This document shows, in pieces, positions 52,729 to 63,410 of a DNA stretch of 64,000 nucleotides. Origin of the DNA: Pseudisothecium myosuroides (lineage: Eukaryota; Streptophyta; Bryopsida; Hypnales; Lembophyllaceae); assembly GCA_951799445.1 (NCBI GenBank), contig OX637288.1, positions 2,916,501 to 2,980,500 of the forward strand. The letters are read 5' to 3'. The stretch's first letter is position 1; the number at the start of each line of letters is the position of its first letter. A program made the position numbers and the translations under genes. Under the pieces are notes generated by a model. It was not told the DNA's origin. It ran no database searches and was given only the letters and a program-made list of their open reading frames with translations.

Positions 52729-52830
52729 TTAACCCCTAAATGCCGAAGACACCAAATTCTAGTGTCGACAATATTTTGAAGCTAAGTCAAACCTAACCAA
52801 GTTATTATTTTTAATAGATTGTAGTTTTGA
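52729..52830. mobile_element. TTAA-type MITE, family A, fragment in reverse
   Basis: Starts TTAACCCCTAAATGCCGAAG then ACACCAAATTCTAGTGTCGA, the reverse of the right end of the copies at 8.7 and 34.3 kb. Only about 100 bp remain. Confidence 0.7.
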
Positions 52831-52977
52831 TTTTTTTTTCAAATAAAAATAATATTACTCAATTTTTAAGAATAATCCTTATCTACATGTTGCATAAACA
52901 AGTTCTTTGATGTAGATGTGTAATATTGTTTTTGTAAATGATTCTCTAGGGCCCACATGTCTTGTTAGAGCATCTCC

Positions 52978-53437
52978 ACTAGTTCTCTTCAAAACAAACG
53001 CGCCAGACTCTACATAGCGCGTGTCAGGAGGGAGGAAGGCCTTGGCTTGTTGTAGGGTCCCCACCAGCACTCGTTAAGAAAGTAAGAAAATGTCAAAAAG
53101 TCCCGTTTCCCAAGGCCCAAGAATAAAGAATCATGGTAGTGATTGAAAATTTGTTGCCGACCTTGTGCGAGCTCTTGAAATGGTGAACATGTTGAGAGCT
53201 CATTTAGATAGTAAAAATTGCCCGCTCCCCGAGATGCCATTGGAATGCGGGTTCTGCCATCTTCTCATGGCACAAGTCAAAGCTTGAGCACATTGTAGGT
53301 TCCCGTGTTTGGCTCTCAATGTGGCGTGGCTTGCATTGAATTCTGATGAAGATTGCAACTGGTGGGTTGGTTATTACTCCCTGGGCACGCCAAACCACTT
53401 GCAAGGGGCAATGTGGCGTGCCCCGGTGGAGATGCTC
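52978..53437. mobile_element. PIF/Harbinger (Tourist-type) MITE
   Basis: Ends GAGCATCTCCACTAG and, read inward from the right, GAGCATCTCCACCGG, flanked by the target duplication TTA (52975-52977 and 53438-53440). GAGCATCTCCA ends with TTA targets are typical of this superfamily in plants. 460 bp, GC-richer than its surroundings, no transposase. Confidence 0.83.
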
Positions 53438-53507
53438 TTATGAATGAAAGAATTAGAATAAAACTTTTATTTTGACTGTGGCAACGGCACAGGGCATACT
53501 ACTGATA

Positions 53508-53892
53508 GGGGAGGCAACCCATTTTCGATCAAATAAAGAATTACACATATCTGTAGGGTGGGTTTCTTCGGTGGGGAATTTTCCTGTGTGTAGAAATAGA
53601 GTTTGGAAGGTTTCCATAATTTTCCAGATTTTTTTTTCTCAAAATATAATTACTATAAAATTTTCAACGGAAGATTTTGTTTTTCCCGTACCGGTGATAT
53701 GGGGTTTGCTATTTCCGACCATGGGCTGAAAACAAAACTGACAAGGGGTGGTTACAATATTGAGAGTCTTGTGACCAATCATTATGAGCCACAACTGCGT
53801 TGGGAACCGTGCCACAATGAATCACTGTTCACAGAAAGAGAACAGTACACATAGCCACAATGGGGGGTTGATCAGGAATGGGTTGCCTCCCC
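53508..53892. mobile_element. TA-flanked MITE with GGGGAGGCAACCCATT ends
   Basis: Both ends read GGGGAGGCAACCCATT inward, with TA at 53506-53507 and 53893-53894. 385 bp. The paralogous stretch near 52690 (CACTAGTCATTATTATTA) shows the site without the insert, confirming both ends. Confidence 0.85.
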
Positions 53893-54311
53893 TAGTCATT
53901 ATTATTAAACGAATGTACCTTCTCTTGGATGGATATTGTAAGTTTCATCTGCATGTTCCACTTCTCATCCGTTTCTATAGATCTACACGCTGCAGCAAAT
54001 CGCATCCTGCTGCACTGCGCTGCCCCGGTCCCCCGCCTCCTCTCCTCCTTATCCGTCACCACGAGAATCATGTTTCCAGGACACGCCTGCGGAGCGTCGG
54101 AGTACGAAAGCCGTGTACTAACATTCTCCCCTGGTACCACCGCATTGAACGCAATATTCACTGCAACTTGCACGAGCCTCCTGTACACCTCACCCACCCA
54201 TCGATCTCCCTTGCAGACAGAGTGACAGACTTATTATAAGTTATCATCTCCCTTACAGTACCAAGCATCCAAGGTTGTATGTATGTAAGCTTGCTGCATG
54301 TCAGTGCACTA

Positions 54312-57300
54312 ATGGCGCTCCCTTCACTGTCGTTGCACCGCAGCTCCTGCTCCTGCTCCTCCTCCTCCACCCCCGTCTATGCAGGTATCGCCTTGAGATT
54401 CTCTGATCAGAGACAACAACAACGGGTGAGGGTGAGTCCCAGTCGTGGTGGCGTTGTTGTTGCGAGTCTGCAGCAGAGTATGGATCAGTTCAGTAGCAGC
54501 AGTGACGAGGTGGAGGTGCGAGATGGTGCGAGCCCGCTGCCGCTCCGGGAAATTCCTGGTATGTACGTGAATCGATCTTGTTGCAATGGGAGTTGGTTCG
54601 CATTGGTTTGAGTATTTGTTGAATGGGGGTTGGTTTTGGGTACAATGTGGGCCGGGAGGGGACAGTCTGAAAGTTTCAATGTTAAACTTGATTCGCGTCT
54701 GTGTTGAGCTGAATTGCAAGAGCTTACGTGACTGAGGTAACAGTTCTTCTTGTTGATCAGTGTTCAAGGTGGTTAGGATCAGTTGAGTTTCGCAAAGTTG
54801 AATGTACCCGACTCTGTAAAATGTACACGGCTGTTAGATGATCCCACAACACCCGTGGGACCACCTTGTGCCCTCGACGTACGTTTTTCACACTCGGGAT
54901 AATTCAAAAGTAGGTCCCTTTGCTTTAAGGTTTCCGTTGGGGAATGTTGGGGTTGGTCGAGAAGTGCTGCTTGGGGTTCATTCTGGAAGGTGTCGTTGTT
55001 GTTGAAATGGTCAGTAGAAGGTTCTGTTGCACCATGGTTCGATTCCGTAACTTGGTTTGAAGCGGTCCAGATGTGAATAAATGGCTCCATTCATTATTTG
55101 GCATGTGCAGGCGGGTATGGGATCCGGTATTTGTCGCAATGGGTGAACAGATGGCGCTTTATGTTCATCGAGGGCGAGCCCAAGTACTGGGAGAGCCGAA
55201 TCGCGCAACACAAGAGCACGGTCATCCGAACCAACATGCCGCCCGGGTGGCCGTGGACGGATTCGCGTTGCGTGATGTTCCTCGACCAAAAGAGCTATTC
55301 CACCGTGTTGGATAACGACAAGGTACGTAAGCAGCAATCCCAAATTCGCCCGCAATTACGAGACTTTCCACGTACGTCCGTTGTTTGCACACTTCGGTGG
55401 TCCTGTCGTAGATCTGAATTGTATCTCCATAACAATCTCATGTCAATTCCATTGCCACATGACGCATTGCAGTTGGAAAAGCGGATTGCGAGTCATTAAC
55501 GTAGCTATCCTCCTCATCCTCTTTGACTGTGAGGGTCATCGATTTCCAAGATTTGGTGGTCTTCTTCTAATTTGGAGGAGAACGTCACGTTCAGCTGTCT
55601 AGTACACACATGCTCCACCAGACTGGGACGAGGAATGTGGGGGAGGAACCAAGCTACCAAGTACTAAGAATTTAGTGGTGTAGCAGAGCATGGACAGTCA
55701 CCCTAACCAACATTTGGGTCACCAAATGAGGTGGATCGCAGACATTGATTGTAACGAAGTGAGATATGGTAGGTTGACAAGTACAACCTGTTAGAGGGAC
55801 TTACCCTCTTTGTTGAAAATCGGTGGAGTAGCAGAGCAGAATTATACTCCCACGTTCCTCCAACAATCTGGTGGTGGTGCCGAGCATGGAAAGTCTCCAA
55901 TCAAGGAGGGCTGTACCCCAAGACATTGATGCACTGAAGTGGGCTATGGCAGGTGGACAAGTACGGAACCTTTGCGGGGACGTTCATGCCGAGCACGTCC
56001 TTCACAGGCGGTTTGGAGATGTGCGCCTATCTCGACACCCTAGACAAGAAACACGAGCAGCTGAAAGCGTACTGCTTCGAGCTTCTGAAGCTGGCTGCCC
56101 CCAACTGGGCCAGCAAGTTTTACACCTGCATTGCCACCGCCTTTCTGCAATGGGACCAGCAACTCTCCCAGAAGCAGCCCGCGCTCGTCTCCCCCGCGTT
56201 GCCGGAGTTTATGTTCCGGTTCATGATCAACGTGATGACGAGCGCGAATTTGGACGACCCCAAGCTCCCGGAGGCGGAGAAGCCCACCGCTGAGAAGCTG
56301 AAGAAGTGGGCGGGGTCGCAGCTGATGCCCGTGATCAGTACGAAGATGCTACCGGTGTTGATGGAGGAACTGATGCACCTTGCGCCCATTCCTGCCATGC
56401 TCACGGAACGGGGTTACAATCAGATGGTGAAGTTTCTGCAGAAGTACGCGGATGAGACGCTGGAGCTCGCGACTAGTCATGGGCTGAGTAAAGAAGAGGC
56501 CGTGCATAACTTGATCTTCTTCCTGATTTTGAATGCGCATGGGGGATACTGCCTCTTTCTCCCTGTCATCCTCCGCGAAGTCGGCAATGATCGTAAGCTC
56601 TCTCTCTCTCTCTCTCTCTCCATCACTCTTCCCGTCTTTTTCGCCCTTCCTGCTTGCCCTAACTCAGTAATGCTTACAAAGCGACGATCATGACAGAAAC
56701 AAAGGCGTCATTCAATAGTTGTATGAGTACATTTCCTCCCAATGTGACCCTGAAACCATATTCCTTTGGAATGTCGTTGCAATGAAACGTCATCTGGTTG
56801 AATGTAGTTCTGACACTCCAAAGTTAATATGATGTTTTTCGGCTACTCCGGGACAGTATGTCTCTCCGGTGCTCGTGAATTTTTTTAAATGCACTAGAAT
56901 AATTTAAAACAAGAGAAACATCTCCAAGACTACGAAATAGTCATCTCTGCCTTTTCTTGGGGCGTATGTGATATAACCTCATTCCCTTTGCAAACCCATG
57001 CTACGACGATTTTAAACGGAAACATTAAAAATTGATACGTTGCGTCACCCTCAGTGGGTGAAAAAACCCTCGATGTTATATTTTAATGTTGTTTCAACAG
57101 GGCTTACTCTACAGTATTGCGCTATGGCTCTTGCAGCAGGTCCATGTCACTTCCTCTACAGTGACATGCACCTGCTACAGGCCACAGCACACCCAAGTCA
57201 CACCATCTCTCACATCTTCAGTAGTTTCATTCGTACATTTCCTTGCAATGGAATTCAAAACTCGAGTCCTTTTTAAGAAACCCATGTCGTCCATTTACAG

Positions 57301-58000
57301 CGAAGTTGCAAGCGGAGCTTCGAGCGGAAGTGCGAGCTGCAGTTGAAGCCAGCGGCGGCAAGATCACCATGAAGGCGGTGATGAAGGACATGCCGTTGGT
57401 GGCTTCCACCGCCTTCGAGTGTCTCCGCTTCGAACCGCCCGTCCGGTTCCAGTACGCGCGCGCGAGGAGGGATTTCGAGGTGGAGTCGCACGACGCAAGG
57501 TTCCAGATCAAGAAGGGGGAGCTTTTGGGCGGGGTGAACTCCTTCGTTTCCCGCGACCCCAAGGTACCCTAAATTTCAAAAATCAAAATTTTTCCGGCAG
57601 TTCTCCCTTCCCAATGTTTCCTCCGCTGTTTCAAATCCGAACCGAGGCAATCAATTCGTGGAGTTTGATGTCTACATTAGGGTTTTCAAAGCATTGTCGC
57701 CTTCTTATCTGAAATTTTCCAATATTCCCTCAGGTGTTCAAATCCGAACCCGACAAATTCGTGGCCACCAGGTTCATGGGCCCGGAGGGAGAGAAGCTGC
57801 TAAACCACCTGGTTTGGTCGAACGGGCGCCAGACGGACGAGAATTCTGTGAATTCCAAGCAATGTGCGGCCAAGGATATTGTGCCGCTCACCGGGCGATT
57901 GATGCTGGCGGAGATTTTCATGCGGTACGACTCGTTCACGACGGAAGGCGTTGGTATGGCGATGGCCTTCACTTCGCTGCAACGCCGTGCTGATCTATAG
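54312..58000 (+). CDS. CYP74: CYP74 cytochrome P450 (allene oxide synthase / hydroperoxide lyase class)
   Basis: Five exons: 54312-54558, 55111-55322, 55953-56592, 57301-57563, 57734-58000, in phase, 542 aa. An in-frame ATG at 54279 would add 11 residues. The first about 60 residues are Ser/Arg-rich like a plastid transit peptide. Diagnostic CYP74 features follow: LREIPGGYG, NMPPGWPW, YMPST-like FMPSTSFTGG, an I-helix with NAHGG (N347) in place of the usual P450 acid/Thr pair, ExxR at E406-R409, WSNGRQT, and the heme-ligand loop NSKQCAAKD with C498. CYP74 enzymes rearrange fatty-acid hydroperoxides without O2 or NADPH, toward jasmonate/OPDA precursors or aldehydes. The residue aligning with the AOS/HPL switch Phe (KSF in Arabidopsis AOS) is Tyr145, so the exact activity is left open. 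Introns are unusual for flowering-plant AOS genes but not for other plants. Confidence 0.93.
55674..55970 (+). repeat. Tandem duplication of the intron 2/exon 3 junction of CYP74
   Basis: The stretch from about 55674 to 55790 (GTGGTGTAGCAGAGCATGGA to TAGGTTGACAAGTACAACCT) repeats at about 55870-55970 (GTGGTGGTGCCGAGCATGGA to CAGGTGGACAAGTACGGAAC). The period is about 197 bp. The first copy has lost the acceptor context and is decayed; the second is the working splice acceptor. Confidence 0.75.
56597..56621 (+). repeat. (CT)n microsatellite at start of CYP74 intron 3
   Basis: About 11 CT units immediately after the donor GTAAG. Confidence 0.9.
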
Positions 58001-59552
58001 TGCGTGGGAGGGAGGAATTCAAAGCTCATCTCCTCTTGCTTTCAAACCAGCAAGTGTAATCAATTTTCTACAGGTATGCGGATCCGTCACAGGAACGATG
58101 GTGTGTGCCTGCGGGTAATGTAATTTCGTGTAAAACCTCGCCCTCGTGAGGGTTTATAGCTAGGATTGATCGATTGTAAGAGTTTCTGGTGTGGTGGTTG
58201 ATCTTGTTGCGTGCCGGACTCGAAGGGGTAGAAGAAGGATGTTAACGCCTTCCCCAACATTTTTCCTCTAGGATTGCAAAGCGATGTAGACTAAGTTATA
58301 TGATGAAAACAGACAATTCAGAACTTTGTGTATGTAACATTCTTAAGTTGGTATCATTCGGAGTGTAATCATTGTCTTATAAATGTGTTACAAGAGCGTG
58401 AAACACTCCCCTGCAGTGTTTGTTTTTTGGGCTTGCGGAGCAATGGTTGTGTGGCCTTCCTTTCAACAAGGTTCTGAGTTTTCTGGCTCCTTCATTTTAG
58501 GGGGTTGAATTTGAAGGTGGCCAATTTGGAGTATGCAATTTTTGTATTTGTTGGCTATGTATAGGACAAGAGATGAAATGAGGTTTGAAAAACATTATGA
58601 CAGCAATGTACAGGGCAGTGATTACAATTTTTTAAACTCATGTATTCACTTTTTTTTCCATAGGCTTGAAGTTGTCCATTTTTTTGAGGCAATGTGGCAA
58701 TCTCTTGAAAAACACCCTTGTTCTTTTAGGGGTTAAATCGCTACTTCATGAGATGCTCACATTGTGTACATCTCCTTAATTAATACGGAGTATGCACCTA
58801 TTCTTGAAGGAAATATTTTAGAACATCTACCAAAAAAACTTTTGACCCTTCTTAACTTTTGTATACAATATCCAAATGATGTGTTCTCTGTGATCATTGA
58901 AACCTCCTATCACTTGCCAATGAGAAAATATAAAATTTTCACCAGTCTAATAATAGAAATTGTCCACAATAGCAAAAGTGGCAATTTTGGGTATCGCTTG
59001 CCAATAAAAATTTCACCAGTATAACAATAGAAACTGTCCACAATAAAAAAAAGTGGGTATTTTGGGTGTGACTACCTTACCCAAAGATCTCTGCACATCT
59101 CCTAAAAGTAATGCTCCACCTGACCTTCATGTGTGACTATTTCAGCATTCACATAAGAATGTTTGAAAAATAGTAGAGAGGAATGGTAAGACCTAAGAAC
59201 AAGGAACTAAGAACTAAGAATATGTGGCATACATTGATTTGTGCAGTCACGTCTACAGACTTCCATTCGACAGCTGGCAAAACATACAAGTGCCAAAATT
59301 GTGCATGGTTGTGAAAATATGGAATGATACTGCAATGGTCAAAAGGCGTTTATACGTTTTATTTACTTACACACTTGTATAATGGCATGAGCAACAGTGC
59401 ATGTGCTTGCTCTTGACCCCGTCAACAAATTCGACAACAAAGCTATCTTTCAGAAAAATTGGATAAAGCCTACTTGCAAAGACCCGGCAAAACAAAATAA
59501 GCCCTTACACCTAAAGGGAACGAGACTGAAGGAACAAGAGTCAAGGCATTTT
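58001..59552. other. Convergent 3' intergenic region
   Basis: 3' untranslated regions of the CYP74 and membrane-protein genes meet here. A solitary TTAA-element end (TCTTTTAGGGGTTAA, 58722-58736) is present with about 230 bp of related AT-rich sequence on its left; a matching left end was not found with confidence. Confidence 0.5.
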
Positions 59553-61890
59553 TTACAAAATTGGTGGTGTGTAACCCATGCTGTTAAGGTCCACATACTG
59601 CGATGAATTGTGCCGATTGCGTTGAATCTTGAATGCTACAACAAAAGCAGCGGCGGCAACGAACACGAAGATGATGAAAACTGCCCAGACGCCAGAGTGA
59701 CCTCCACTCTTCTTGTGACCATGGTCTCCATGTGTCCAGCTCCAGCCTGAACCGCCCTTCCCCTTCTCACCGCCTGTAGCGAATAGAATCTCTTCTAACC
59801 CACCCTGCGAGAGGCAAAGTAACGTCAACTCAAAGCTGCATTTATAAGTGGTCACAGTTCTGTTCTTTGACTCCTTTGCAAGAAGAGGCTCATTTGACAA
59901 GCAAAGGGCAACTTACTTGCATCAGGCCGGAAATACTTTGAGCCATTTGAGCAACTATTTGCTCGTGGACAAACTCAGGTCGTGCAGCTTTGCCTTCGCA
60001 CCAGGAGCATTGTTTCAAAGATTCTGGTACATGGCATTCTCCGGAGAATCCTGGGGTGTCTTTGCCTGAAAATAGCTCGCAAACAGGCCTATTCCAAACA
60101 TGTTTAAAGATGTCCTTGGCTGTTGACAAGGACATGTTTGTACTATACATGTCCCGATGCTTGCCGCTTTGAATCGATGCCATGACCTGCAAATTCAAAG
60201 ATAACTTAGTATGCTAAACCACATCCACGGTGCGCACCCTCTTAAGTGCGGGTCTCAGTGAAAGTGATGATGCTTTATCAAGAAACATTAAATTGCAGTA
60301 AATTAATCCCACTTCAGTCTCTGATATGCGCTCAAACTATGTCAGAGAAGTTCAACCTCCATAATCTAGGAAATTAAAGTCCAGATAAAAGAGAGATGAG
60401 AAAGCCTCGACATACTTCACCAAAAGTGGGAGCTCGGCCACACCCACAAGTAGTCGTTATAGCATCGCACATCTGCTTGCAAGGAAGACCTAAACTCGCA
60501 GATTGCAAGATGCGTGGCACTGCCTGTTGAAGTGCAACCGACGGTTTCTCTTTCTTCTCGGCAACAGATGTCAACATGGGCTGCAGACAGACCAACGTCA
60601 CAGACCAACAGGACTAATTTCTCAAACTGATCTTCCTTCAATGCAATCCTTCCCCCAAAGCAGGTGATTGAAAATGCAATAAGAATAAAGTGAAATAAAG
60701 AAGACAAAGAAGGAAGAATGCATGCTTGTAAATCAGAGAAAGGTTTAAGAAAATCACGATTCTGTACCCATGTGAAAGCTTAGGAACTGCTACTAGAATA
60801 GATGAGCAAAAAAACAAAAAAAGAAGGAAAAACTCACCAGAATCTCATCAATGACCTTGTCAAACGTGCCACATGCTGGCACTACCTGGCCACACCAGAA
60901 ATGGTGTATATTCTTGTAACAATCATGACATTCAGTAAATCCTGGTCAAAAAATGCCTTCACACCATCAGAAATACTTCACAATAGAACAATATTTGATA
61001 AACGGTACTGACGTTCCTATAGACTACCCCGACACTATGAAAAGAACAAAAGGAAGTCTTAAATTAAATGGTAAGACAGCAAATTCCACTGACTGCCCAT
61101 ACTAAGTCGGGAACTCAGCTACTTTACTGTACTCCCACGCCTATTTGTATACATACATTACCTTCTTCTACGAGTTTCTCTTTGAAGTGTTTTTCGGGAT
61201 CCCTTGAGATGTGCTCAAGTGCTGTCATTTTGAATGCGCAATCCACACTCTCATTGGAGTTATGACAAGTTCTTGCATAATCAGAGTCTTTGGGAATAGG
61301 TTGGCAAGATGCTGAACCCGCAAAGAGATTACAGCGACCTTCTCCCGTCTTTGCATAAGCGTTTCCAATCTCTTTCAATAGCATTTTCTGTGAATGCAAA
61401 GGGAGATGAACAGCCTGAGCCAGCAATTTTCCAATATCATTCATGTTCTTCCATTCTGCACAATAGAAAATGACACCCCAACATAAGCATGTGTCTCAAA
61501 TAAATAATTTTTAAATTAAATGCTCTCCCAGAGTCACTTATGACGAATGCTGAAATAAGCTGAATGCAGCTAAGAAAATCGAAAAATCGAAAACAGGAAC
61601 TACAGTTACAATTCTGAAAACGAAGGCAAAACAAAAACTTGACTTCAAGATGAAGCTAACTGAGAGATTCCTGGTATAGACATCAATAATGCCCAAACGA
61701 TCCTCGTTGAACGCAGTGAAATTCCGGAAATAGGAACTTATGCAAATAACAAACTTAAATTGGCAAAGGAGGTAGGAAGCTCACCCGCATCAAGTACATG
61801 AGGCACACGAGGATTGAATTTTGCAGTAGTCAACACACTGCAGGACAACATCAAGGTAGCAGTCACCCATATCCTATACTGGAGCCCCAT
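59553..61890 (-). CDS. Type I membrane protein with Frizzled-like cysteine-rich domain
   Basis: Six exons on the minus strand: 61890-61785, 61455-61162, 60941-60838, 60580-60416, 60186-59917, 59804-59553, in phase, 396 aa. An in-frame ATG at 61929 exists, but the start at 61890 puts a signal peptide (WVTATLMLSCSVLTTA) at the N-terminus. The luminal part is Cys-rich: CNLFAGSASC, ECHDCYKNIHHFWCGQVVPAC, then PCKQMCDAITTTCGCG, and CSWCEG later. The order FWC-x4-PxC followed by PCxxxC-x6-C resembles the C-terminal half of Frizzled-type domains. A Gly/His-rich linker precedes one transmembrane helix (VWAVFIIFVFVAAAAFVVAF) and a short cytosolic tail ending MGYTPPIL. I do not recognise a named family; no signalling role should be assumed. 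The exon model is firm, the domain call tentative. Confidence 0.82.
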
Positions 61891-62996
61891 TTTGTCCTTT
61901 GACCTAAGATCACACAAATTTGTCTTCAAAAAAGCTTAATCAAGCCCCATGAGATTTATCTTTGTCCTTTGGATCCACCTTCGAACCCTGCTGAAAGTAA
62001 ACCACAGGGATCAGAACTCTTACATATTAGGGCTCCAAAGCCAACACCAAAACCCGTTCATCGAAAAAAAGTTCACGCTAAGGAAATAGCATTGTCAAAA
62101 TACCAAAGATACACGTCCACTAACGAAAAATTCGAAGAAATCATCAAAAACGCCGTTAAAAATCGCAAACAAAATCATAGAGGTAGAGAGATGCATACCA
62201 ACATATTAAAATAAAATTTGCAATAGAAGCACAGGGAATCAAAGAAGGCTATTCGACAATGTCAACAGCTATCCAAATTCCACAAGCACAGGCAGAAGTA
62301 CTACCAAATCCCTGGAAAAAAATAATCAAAGACCAGAATTCTTTCCTTAAAATCCAAAATTTCCGTTCTCTTCGTCTGTCAAGCTCGCAGACACTCGAAT
62401 CGAGTCCAAACGCGCCAACAAAACTCAAAATCCGACTTCTCATGAAAAAAGAGAAAATTGCGAAAGCGTCGACAAATATTCTCTCAACAGGAGCAAACTG
62501 ACCACCTAATATATGAAACATTTGTTCTGTCTAAGGCTCTAAGAAGAATCTAATGAACACATTAAATCCTTTCATTATATTCTCGTAAAAAAGAAACAAT
62601 CAAAAGCTCAATTCAAAACCTAAGCTTAAGTTATACAATCAAGCATCAAAAATCTCTCCCAGACTCAACTCTGCAAAAAACATACTCCGTATTATAAACC
62701 TTCAGGAAAAAAACAATTCAGTCCAATACCAGCAGTTCATCCCGTCAAAAGAACGGGAAGCGCAGCGGTGAGTAGCGACGATACTAACACAGATGTGCAG
62801 AAGATGGAGATACTCACAATTGGCTTCGGCGATCACGAGCTATGGCGATGTGGGAGGTAGGGTTCGGAGTGCGAAGTCAATGGAAAGCTTCGCTGGTAAT
62901 ACCGGTAAGAAGAATAATGGTGCCGAAGCCCCGAAGGGAGTTTCTTGCGAAGGGGGCTTCGCATGGCATTGGATGACACGTGCACCCACTTTTATT
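61891..62996. promoter_or_regulatory. Upstream region of the membrane-protein gene
   Basis: Should hold the promoter and 5' untranslated region, perhaps with an untranslated exon near 62760-62950, where the composition becomes GC-rich. Plus-strand frames here (61969-62214, 62259-62501) have no domain. Confidence 0.4.
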
Positions 62997-63044
62997 TTTA
63001 TTTTTATTTTTATTTTTGAAAAACCATTGCATTAAAAACACCAT
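62997..63044 (-). mobile_element. Tiny LINE 3'-end insertion with 17-bp target duplication
   Basis: GTGCACCCACTTTTATT occurs at 62980-62996 and 63045-63061. Between them are (ATTTTT)n and TGAAAAACCATTGCATTAAA, which matches the terminus of the LINE fragments at 46.87 and 47.26 kb on the minus strand. It is therefore a severely 5'-truncated copy with an (AAAAAT)n tail. Confidence 0.7.
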
Positions 63045-63111
63045 GTGCACCCACTTTTATTCCCCCTTTGCTAAAGTAGTAGCATCTAAAAGCATCAATA
63101 GAAGTTTATTA

Positions 63112-63410
63112 TTAATTCCTAAATGTCTAAGGTCTTTTTTGAACTTCTAGGAATTTGCTCTACATTGAACAAAAAGCCAACATTTTGATAAGTTGTATCA
63201 ATTTTTTTTATAATTATAACCGTACAAATTCAAACTAGACATGTTAGAGGTCACTTAGGAGAAGAAAACACAACAATATCACTTACAGATTGAAATATTA
63301 TAATGTTTGAACATGAGGGTGTTAAAACTGCAAAAGTGACTTGAAGTCTTTCAATCCACTTTTCACATGCCAAATCTAAAAAGTTGGTCATCCAAAAAAT
63401 ATGAGGTTAA
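63112..63410. mobile_element. TTAA-type MITE, family A, interrupted
   Basis: Starts TTAATTCCTAAATGTCTAAG and follows 8069-8719 closely up to AAATATGAGGTTAA, where another element is inserted. The rest would lie beyond the window. Confidence 0.75.
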
